A stretch of 64,000 nucleotides of DNA, from the NCBI RefSeq assembly GCF_001625195.1, contig NC_054389.1, forward strand, positions 682,001-746,000, in the 5' to 3' direction. Below, one piece after another: positions 56,433 through 64,000 of the stretch (position 1 is its first letter; each line of letters starts with the position of its first letter). Under the pieces are notes generated by a model that did not search any database, was not told where the DNA came from, and saw only the letters and a list, made by a program, of their open reading frames with translations. This DNA is from Drechmeria coniospora. Taxonomy: Eukaryota > Ascomycota > Sordariomycetes > Hypocreales > Ophiocordycipitaceae. Both the position numbers and the translations under genes were made by a program.

Positions 56433-56588
56433 CGTGGAGGAGGGTGGAGGATGCAGGCCGGCCAGATGAAGGGGGGCGGACGACGGTGCCGCTTTGTTTC
56501 ATTCATGATTACGTGGCGAACCATGCGCGCCTTCGGAACGCGACGGAGGGACTAGCAGCGATCGATGGCAAGAATTGATTGGCAGAAT

Positions 56589-57632
56589 TTAGACGTTACG
56601 AACCGGAAGGGAGTCCCGTCTCTTGATGGCCGGATTCTTGGTCAAGGAGTTCTTGCAGCCTCGACCGGCGGCGAACTCGTCCAAGTTGCGCAGCGTGCAG
56701 TCGGCAATCTCCATGAGGGCCTCCTCGGTGAGGAAGGCCTGGTGACCGCAGACGAGGACGTTGTGAAAGGTGGTGAGGCGCATGAGCAGATCGTCCTGGA
56801 TGACCTCGGCCGAGTGATCGTTGTAGAAGAGCTCGCTCTCGCCCTCGTAGACGTCGAGGGCGACGCCGCCGAGGTGATTCGCCTTGAGGGCGCGGATGAC
56901 GGCCCTCGTGTCGAGGAGGCCGCCGCGGGAGGTGTTGACGAGCATGGCGCGAGGCTTCATCTTGGCGATGGTGTCGGCGTTGATGATGTGCTTGGTCGAG
57001 TCCATGAGCGGGCAGTGGAGGCTGACGACGTCGCACTCGGCGAGGAGCTCGTCGAGCGTCCGGTACTCGCCCACGTCGGCAAAGGCGGGCGAGGGAAAGG
57101 GATCGTAGGCGACGACGCGGCAGCCGAAGCCCTTCATGATGCGGCCGGTGGCGACGCCGATCCTGCCGGTGCCGACGATGCCGACCGTCTTGCCGTGGAG
57201 GGTGCGCCCGATGAGGCCGTCGAGGGCGAAGTTGCCCTCGCGGACGCGGTTGTAGGCGCGGTGCGTGTTGCGGTTGAGCGTCTGGATGAGGGCGACGGCG
57301 AACTCGGCGACGGCCTCGGGCGAGTAGGAGGGCACGTTGGCGACGAGCAGGCCGCAGGCGTCGGCGGCGTCGAGGTCGACGTTGTTGAAGCCGGCGCAGC
57401 GCAGGAGGATGGCCTTGACGGCGAGCTTGGCGAGGGCCTCGACGACGGGTCGGTCGACGGCGTCGTTGACGAAGACGCAGACGGCGTCGGAGCCGCCGGC
57501 GAGGAAGACGGTGTCCTGGCTCAGGGCAAAGTCGTGGTAGACGATTTCAAGGCTCGACTGAGGTCTCGAGGCCTTGGCGTCGTCAAAGTACTTTTTGTCG
57601 TACGGCTTGGCGCTGAAGACGGCGAGCTTCAT
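56589..57632 (-). CDS. D-lactate dehydrogenase-type 2-hydroxyacid dehydrogenase
   Basis: A single exon of 347 residues starting MKLAVFSAKPYDKKYFDDAK, which matches the start of bacterial and fungal D-LDH. The NAD-binding Rossmann loop is GKTVGIVGTGRIGVATG. The catalytic set is present: Arg in LVNTSRGGLLDT, Glu in ALDVYEGE (acid), and His in VCGHQAFLTEEAL. The enzyme interconverts pyruvate and D-lactate or related 2-oxoacids with NADH; cytosolic. The frame extends upstream without a stop, but I start at this Met because of family length. D-lactate may also come from methylglyoxal detoxification. Confidence 0.92.
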   Translation of the reverse strand: MKLAVFSAKPYDKKYFDDAKASRPQSSLEIVYHDFALSQDTVFLAGGSDAVCVFVNDAVDRPVVEALAKLAVKAILLRCAGFNNVDLDAADACGLLVANVPSYSPEAVAEFAVALIQTLNRNTHRAYNRVREGNFALDGLIGRTLHGKTVGIVGTGRIGVATGRIMKGFGCRVVAYDPFPSPAFADVGEYRTLDELLAECDVVSLHCPLMDSTKHIINADTIAKMKPRAMLVNTSRGGLLDTRAVIRALKANHLGGVALDVYEGESELFYNDHSAEVIQDDLLMRLTTFHNVLVCGHQAFLTEEALMEIADCTLRNLDEFAAGRGCKNSLTKNPAIKRRDSLPVRNV

Positions 57633-60305
57633 CGTGGCGAGAGGGAGAGGGATGGGGCAAGGTTGGGGAGCAGCCCTGGATGGGAGCCGAAGGTGTCGGT
57701 ACGGCGAGGTGGCAGGATGCTCGTCGATGCGGCACAAATGCTGTGAGCGTTCCGGGAGGAGAGAGGAGAGGAGGGGTAGGGACGAGGTTGATTGTTGAAG
57801 CGGGGTTGGGCTTCGCCATGACGGATACTTGCATGTGCACCGTTGACACGGAGCACCACTCCGCACTTGCACCTCTACCGAAGTGCATATAGAGCGTGTG
57901 CTCTGCGGAAACCTTTTCCAAATACTGCACGGGCTAGGTGCACATGGATGTCGGCGACTCGGTGTGCAGTAGGTGTAGATGCAGATGAAGCAATGCTCTA
58001 CAAGTACAGTGTCGTGAACGTTGCCGTTGCTGGGTTCCGTACTGGCATATACTCGTTATAGTACACCCAATCAGCACTGGTGGGCACAAGCATACCTGCT
58101 CGCTTACAAGCATACGCGTCTTGGACCAAGTACTGTGCAGCACAGTATGCGGCAGACGAGTCTACAGCAAGTACAGTATGATTACGGGCAATACGTACAG
58201 TACAGGACAAGCCCCCGCAAGCCGCATCCGTACTGGAAAAGTCTGTGCAGAGTACTCTCCGTACAGAGTACTCCGTGCAGCAAGTACCCCGTACACTGTA
58301 CAGGTATGTCGCCGACTCTCCATACAGAGTACTCCCCACAGTGCTCCGTACGGTAGATCTCGCTCCCCCACTCAACTCGTGCACCGTACAGGTATGTCGC
58401 CGACGACTTCTACAGCAAAGCCAGTCATCCCTGGATGGTTCATCGCGAGCTACTACGAATGATCTTGGCGAAGCTACAAGCAAGCACATGCGGTGCAAGA
58501 GCACGTACGAGTACTGTACCGTACTTGGAGCCTTTTTGGAATCCGATTATACATGGCCACCCCTTGGTGGTTCGCTACTCATACGGTCATAGCCGAGAAC
58601 CAAGGCCAAGCACACGGAGTTGGCCATTTTCATTACAAATCGCCCGAGTATGAAGGATTGCGGCCTGAGAAGATATTCTGATACGAGTGCGGAATGCGGA
58701 GTACGTCGTATTACTTACTTGCAGCACTCGGTACTTGTACAGCACGTAACCGTAAACTACAGTAGACCTATTTGCGCTTGCATGCACGGGTGTACTGTGC
58801 TGCACTGCTTGTGCCCTCTGCCTCCCCAGCTCCAAGTGGCGACAGGTACAGGTGCCGATGGAAGAAGCGAACAAGTACTCCGTACACGAGCGAGGAATGA
58901 AATTACACCCAAGGACACCTACATCACCGTCTCTTGAATAGCGACTAGATACTACTGTACTCGCAATACATGGACTTGTAAAGTAGAACCACAGAGTACT
59001 TGTTGCAGAACTAACTACAGAGTGCTTGTTGTAGAACCACTTGCACATGGTGGCGCCGGTGTGCTGTTGATGCTTGCTTACGTGCACTCCGCTGTAGCAA
59101 GTACATCGACGAGCACTGTGCAAGTACAGTATGAGCAAGCATGTTCCGGTGCACACCCGGTCTAGTGCACACCGAACCGTGGTTGCGTTCCCGCTATTGA
59201 TGTACTTTTACTCGTGATACTGGTATACTTGCAGCTAGATGTACTTGCAGCTAAATGTACCTGCAGCTAGATGTACTTGCAGCTAGATGTACTTGCAGCT
59301 AGATGTACTTGCAGCTAGATGTACTTGCAGCTAGATGTACTTGCAGCTAGATGTACTTGCAGCTAGACGTACTTGCAGCTAGATGTTCTTGCAGCTAAAT
59401 GTACTTGCAGCTAGATGTTCTTGCAGCTAAATGTACTTGCAGCTAGATGTACTTGCAGTTAAATGTACTTGCAGCTAGATGTACTTGCAGCCAGATGTAC
59501 TTGCAGCTAAATGTACTTGCACCTAGATGTACTTGCACCTAGATGTACTACTTGCACCTGCTGTACTTGCACCTAGATGTACAGTACTTGCACTTGCTGT
59601 ACTTGCACCTGCTGTACTTGAACACCTTCACTGCCCAGTGCTTGCGCCTGAACAGTCAGTGCACCTACTTTGGGCACTGAGTTGTACGCATAGTTGCGCT
59701 GCCTAGCTGTACGGTGTGCCTGTGGCAGTTCTTCGTCCGCCTGTGCGTGTTACTGGCACTCGTCCCAGTCACCGCTCGGCTGCGCAGAGGGCATCTCGAA
59801 TATCCTTCCGTCCCGCTTTGAATCCTTCCGCGACAGGCATTCGCACTCCTATTCAGAATGAAATTGCATTCCGAGCACGAACAATGCGAGCAGCGACACG
59901 GTACAAGTGCTCTACAGTGCAGGTGCGCACTTGCCGTACAGTATACCTAGGTTCTGCATGTGGCGCCATGTGCAAGTGGTTCTACTTACAACAAGCACTT
60001 GCAACCACTGTCTACGTACATGCACCATTATAGTCTGTACTTGTGCGCACCATCGGATCTTGTCAGTAATCAAGTATGTGGGAATGGTCATGCCGATGCC
60101 GCCTTTGGTACGAGCCGTTCTCGTATCTATCAACTATTATTAGGTAGCCTGTCGCAAGATTGTAAATATTAATGGTAGCCGAGTACTTACTTATACTCAA
60201 GATGCCGTCCTTTGGCCTTGCTTCGTCCCTCCCCTATCGTGCCATCTTCTCTTGTCTGGCCCTCTCCTCGTTCTCGCCTCGGCAGCGGGTGCTGGTACCG
60301 TCAGG
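57633..60305. other. Intergenic, GTAC-palindrome block and minisatellite
   Basis: From about 58,000 to 60,190 the sequence is dense in CAAGTAC, TACTCCGTAC and GTACTTG words, and contains the 16-bp minisatellite at 59228-59600. No supported gene. The last 100 bp are the leader of the M60-like gene. Confidence 0.55.
59228..59600. repeat. 16-bp minisatellite, about 20 copies
   Basis: Unit GTACTTGCAGCTAGAT, with variants CTAAAT, CCAGAT and GTTCTT. The right third changes to ACTTGCACCTAGATGT and then ACTTGCACCTGCTGT units. No spacers of unique sequence, so not a CRISPR-like array. It lies about 700 bp upstream of the M60-like gene. Confidence 0.9.
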
Positions 60306-62096
60306 ATGCATCTTGCCTATTGCTCGTGCTTTCTGCTGCCTCTCGTCGGCGCGCAGAACCTAACCGAGCCGGGCCCACGCGTCGGTGGTCAACCGACAGC
60401 TGAGGGTCGGCTGGCCATCACGGCGAGCTCCGAGGAATCGAACACCGTGGTCGGCGAGCACCTGTTCACCATCGGCCTCTACTCTGATTCGACCGTCAAG
60501 GTGGACAAGATCGTCGTCGAATCCTCGGATTTGGAAGCCTTCAACTTGTCCGTCGTCAGCCTCGCGGGATGCAACCAAACCCGCACGGCGTCGACGCAGA
60601 TCTCGTGCGACCTCGACGGCCTGCCGGCAGGCAAGACTCGCACGAGGAGCACCGTCGTTGTCAGGGAAAAGGAACGTCCGAACGGTGACCTCTGCCTCAT
60701 TCCCATCAACGCAACCTCGTACATCAGGGACGCCGGCACGAAGCAGCTCCAAAGGTGGCGACGTGTGAGAACCGTGCTGAACTGGTGCGAGCTGACGTAC
60801 GAGCAAGCGGATGCCTACAGCAGATTCACCCGGCCCTCCGCTCTGGTCGTCGCCGCTCTCCCCTCCGCCGAGGACGAGCAGAGGCGTCTCAAGCAACGGT
60901 CCAAGTGGGCCGACTTCACGCCCACCGGGCTCTACCTCAATCCGCGAAGACGTCTCAACGTCACCTTGTCCGGCTTCAAGGGGGTCGGTGAGCGCCCGAT
61001 GCTGGTCGTCGGAACACCGCTCTTGATCAACCCGCGCATCAAGAAGTTTGTCATGCGGAGTAATCTGAAGCAGTACGAGCTGGAGGAAGGGGACAACATT
61101 GTCTCCAACGACCACGGTGGAATCATTTACTTTCGGCACACCTATCGTGCCGGAACCGAACCCCCGGCCCCCGTCACCGTTCGCGTGAACAACGATGCCG
61201 CTCAGCCATTCCCGCTCTTCCGAGAGGGCATCACGACCAACGAAGAATGGATCGACATGCTGCGGTCGACGACCGTTCCCTTCGCCGAGTACTACGGCGA
61301 ACGAGTCATCATCACCGGGCTGGCCGACGCGACCCTCGACGCCGCGCTCGGCGGCGGCGACCAGCAGGAACTTCTCGCCATGTACAAGAACATCATCGCA
61401 GCCCAGGACGCCATCAGCGGTCTCAACGCTACCGCCAAGCACCCGGCCGACCGACCCAGCCCCTTGCGTCCCATGGTCGTGCACGGGATGCACTCCGGCG
61501 TCTTGGCAGCCTCGACGAACTATTGCATCATAGTGGGACGAGGAGCCGTCGGCGACATTTGGGTCCTACCAGAGCTGGCCGCCTCGTGGAAGATATGGCA
61601 TGAGCTGGGCCACCAGCGCCAGCATGTCACCACCTGGAGCTGGCAGGCCATGACCGAGGTGACCACCAACATCTACGCGCTGGCGGCCGGTCGAGAGTGT
61701 CGCCGCATCCGACGTCCGAAGGGCGATTACGAGCACGGCACCGTCAACGAATGGATCAAGGCCCGGGCCTATCTCGCCCTGGGAGGGAAAAAGAACTTTG
61801 ACACGGCCGACGTCTTCACCAAGCTCATCATGTTTGAGCAGCTCCGCGTCGTCTTTGGCCACGAATTTTACCCCGAGCTGCACAGGCGCTCCCGCGCAGC
61901 CGAGGCCGTGGCCACCGATGCCGACAGGAAGCATTTCTTCATGACGCAAGCGTCGGATATTGCAAAGGAGAACCTCGTCGACTACTTTGTCAAGTGGGGT
62001 CTCAGGCCGGAGGAGCGCACCAAGGTTGTCATGGGCCAGCATGCGAAACCGAAAGTCGACTATACGAATCGGGCCGTCTACGTCGATGAAAAGTAG
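60306..62096 (+). CDS. Secreted M60-like (enhancin-like) zinc metallopeptidase
   Basis: A single exon of 596 residues when started at MHLAYCSCFLLPLVGAQN, a signal peptide; the frame is open further upstream but that part is not signal-like. The zinc site HELGH is at His432-His436, with Glu433 as catalytic base, followed by QRQH and, 14 residues after the second His, Glu451 in WQAMTEVTTNIYAL, the third ligand. HExxH plus this E fits the M60/PF13402 gluzincin pattern. The N-terminal 300 residues are beta-rich, with a VGTPLLINPRIKKF segment. Relatives cleave mucin-type glycoproteins. Action on a host surface or gut lining is inferred. It converges with the flavin monooxygenase gene (129-bp spacer). 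Confidence 0.8.
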   Translation: MHLAYCSCFLLPLVGAQNLTEPGPRVGGQPTAEGRLAITASSEESNTVVGEHLFTIGLYSDSTVKVDKIVVESSDLEAFNLSVVSLAGCNQTRTASTQISCDLDGLPAGKTRTRSTVVVREKERPNGDLCLIPINATSYIRDAGTKQLQRWRRVRTVLNWCELTYEQADAYSRFTRPSALVVAALPSAEDEQRRLKQRSKWADFTPTGLYLNPRRRLNVTLSGFKGVGERPMLVVGTPLLINPRIKKFVMRSNLKQYELEEGDNIVSNDHGGIIYFRHTYRAGTEPPAPVTVRVNNDAAQPFPLFREGITTNEEWIDMLRSTTVPFAEYYGERVIITGLADATLDAALGGGDQQELLAMYKNIIAAQDAISGLNATAKHPADRPSPLRPMVVHGMHSGVLAASTNYCIIVGRGAVGDIWVLPELAASWKIWHELGHQRQHVTTWSWQAMTEVTTNIYALAAGRECRRIRRPKGDYEHGTVNEWIKARAYLALGGKKNFDTADVFTKLIMFEQLRVVFGHEFYPELHRRSRAAEAVATDADRKHFFMTQASDIAKENLVDYFVKWGLRPEERTKVVMGQHAKPKVDYTNRAVYVDEK

Positions 62097-62224
62097 TGGC
62101 AGCAAGAGTCGAGGAGGACGGGTAGACGTTGCGATGCCGGCCATGTAAACCCTACGGTACCCTCCAGGCATGATTCTGGTCGAGCCGTGGCCGGGGCATC
62201 GCGAAGGAAAGCAATTCGATAGCC

Positions 62225-62585
62225 CTAGCGCGAGTACGCCCCGCGGATGCTGTAATCTTTCTTCGGCCCGTTGACGGTATACTCGATGCTCCAGTCCCTC
62301 AGGTTCACGGCGTCAAAGGCAAACCTGTACTTGACGTCGTAGTAGTCGTCGACGCACAGATGCCCCGCCTTGGCCCTCCAGCTCTCATCGCCCCGAGCCG
62401 TCGGCTGCTCAAACTCGATCTCGTGGAAGAGGTAGTCGGCGCGCTTGTCGTCGTCTGGCTTTGTGAACCACACGCTGAGCAGGTCCTTGCGCTCGTCGTA
62501 CCGCCACACATAACGCCTCGTCGCGGGGAAACGGAAGCCCGAGTCGGTCGTGAACTCGCCCGCCTCGACGTAGAGGTATTCCAAG

Positions 62586-62626
<41 letters not shown>

Positions 62627-64000
62627 GCCGGCCGACGTGCCGTCGGTGCTCTTCTCGCGAAGAAGAAACTGTGCCGTGCCGCCAAAGGAGCCGCTGGGGT
62701 GCGAGGGCAGCCTGCTCGTGATTTGCCGATGCAGCTTCCAGGTGCCGAGCAGGCTGCGGAAGACGGCGCGGGAGATGAACGTCGGCGTCCCGAGGCCGGC
62801 TGCCGTCACGTCGAGCGTGTCCTGGACGGAGAGGGCGGCACTTTCCCTTGCCGCGTCGTCGTCCGTCGGGGAGGTGAACCTCGACGGCGTCAGCGTATCC
62901 AGCACCTCGTCGTTTTGCGTGAGGCGTGGAAGCTCCGGATGAGAGGGCCGTGACGCTCGTTCCATCGACAGGGCCTCGGCAAACTCTTGCATGAGCCATT
63001 GGTAATCACCCATGGGGAACTGCGAGAGTTGAACGTCGTTGCGCAGGGAGAGCGTGCGTTGGATGGAGTCGTCGGCGGCCAGTCTCCGCGACAGGGGTGC
63101 CGCGAGCGCCGCTCGGCCGGACCAGAACTCGGCGAGGAAGCGGGCCTGCATCTGCATGATGCCCCAGTATGGAGAGCGGTAGAAGCCGACGAAGCCGAGG
63201 TTGGGCACCTCGGGATGGTGAGTGCCGTGAAAGGCGAGGGCCAGAGGCTGCTTCGTGTGCCGCGGCGAGTGCTGCAGCCTCTCGAGAGTGTCCCGGGGTA
63301 GAAAATCCAGCGAGGGGGAAGGGTCGAAGCCCGTGGCCACGACGACGGCGGCGACATCATCCACCTGGCCGGCGCCGTCGGAGAGGACTGCCGTGGTGCC
63401 GACGAGCGACTCGACCTTGCCCTTGGACAAGGTGATGAGCCCGGACCGTACGAAGTCGCAGTACCAGTCGCTCACCGCCAAGTACGGAGGCGCCGTCCTG
63501 TCGTCGCCGTCGACCCGCAGCAGGGGCGAGAACTGCGATTGGTTCGTGCCGAGGACATTTTCGTACACGCCGTGAACGACGCTCGCGACGTCCTGGGCGA
63601 CGTGCCCTTGGGTGTTGACCAGCGGCTGGGGTCGGCTGTTGGAATTGTACGAGGCAAAGTCGATGGGGAGAAAGGGCGGAGCCGCCAGCTTGGGCTGGTG
63701 CCGGCGTCAGATGCCTTTGACGACCAACGGAGAGGAGCGGCCGAGACGTACCTCGGGCGTCGTGAAGTGGGGGAACACCCAGACGGGTCGCTGCAAGACG
63801 TGATGAACCGTATACCGGTCGACGTGAGGAATGTCCGCCTCGCCGGGCGCATGCGCGGCCGACGACAGGTGCGAGGCGATCGTCGCGGCAATCTCGACGC
63901 CGGACATTTGGCCACCGACGACAAGAATTTTGCCCTTTCCTGTCGCCTTCACCAAGAGGTCCTTCAAGTCGCGATAGCGGCTGCTGTGGATGACGGGGAT
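62225..64000 (-). CDS. FAD-dependent monooxygenase fused to DUF6314 domain (5' partial)
   Basis: Two exons are seen on the minus strand, 63752-64000 (continuing past the window) and 62225-63688, joined by a 63-nt intron (GTACGT donor, CTGAC branch site), phase 0; 571 residues are visible. The N-terminal visible part holds the second, NADPH-binding Rossmann loop (ILVVGGQMSGVEIAATIA) of flavin-containing monooxygenases; later AAVVVATGFDPSPSLDFL is the ATG-x-F/Y motif. The FAD loop lies outside the window. After about residue 390 comes a separate domain starting LLGTWKLHRQI and ending SIEYTVNGPKKDYSIRGAYSR, which I place in the DUF6314 family (lipocalin-like size). An Asp run sits between (GTC triplets near 62,585-62,620). 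Substrate unknown. Confidence 0.82.

Noticed and set aside
59228..59600. CRISPR-like array
   Set aside because: Units are directly joined with no unique spacers, and the genome is eukaryotic; it is a minisatellite.

Overview
The window is nuclear DNA of a filamentous ascomycete fungus. Genes are spaced out and often carry short introns (about 46-170 nt) with GT..AG ends and CTAAC/CTGAC-type branch points. Coding regions are GC-rich with C/G-ending codons. The protein set (long-insert Gpd1, Gdb1 debranching enzyme, CSC1-like channel, CFEM-like membrane protein, NmrA-like protein, secretory lipase) fits the Pezizomycotina. The secreted protein repertoire suggests an invertebrate-associated member of the Hypocreales; that last step is inference and the species is not identified.

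Layout. 0.6-1.5 kb: a GNAT acetyltransferase. 2.8-17 kb is an accessory, secretome-rich island: a secreted protein-arginine deiminase; convergent with it, a secreted CX5R phosphatase with two C-terminal PLAT-like beta modules; then two paralogous secreted cysteine-rich proteins of unknown function that share a promoter block; then a candidate small secreted protein. 19.9-25.3 kb: a GliK/gamma-glutamylcyclotransferase-like membrane protein, NAD-dependent glycerol-3-phosphate dehydrogenase (gpd1), and a secretory lipase whose reading frame is shifted before the catalytic His. 26.9-28.4 kb: a low-complexity protein built from 21-bp repeats. 31.4-31.65 kb: two tRNA-like elements, one broken by a T15 run. 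34-42.7 kb: NmrA-like protein, glycogen debranching enzyme, CFEM-like membrane protein. 46.8-47.3 kb: a small three-exon gene of unknown function. 50-57.6 kb: CSC1/OSCA-like channel, MFS transporter, D-2-hydroxyacid dehydrogenase. 60.3-64 kb: a secreted M60-like metallopeptidase and, convergent with it, a flavin monooxygenase fused to a DUF6314-type domain that runs off the window.

Between the gene islands lie blocks filled with short palindromic words (GTACGGAGTAC, TACTCCGTAC, AAGTACTTG) at about 7.1-8.4, 10.6-11.7, 14-16.4, 17.5-19.2, 44.3-45.6, 49.5-50 and 57.9-60.2 kb, plus a 16-bp minisatellite at 59.2-59.6 kb. Most long antisense reading frames in GC-rich genes are shadows and are not annotated.

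How the genes may work together: gpd1, GDB1 and the CSC1-like channel are general metabolism and osmotic or turgor functions. The deiminase, phosphatase, paralog pair, lipase, CFEM-like protein and M60 peptidase are secreted or surface products of the kind used against a host or its surface. No operon-like organisation is expected or seen; neighbours are often convergent with short spacers.
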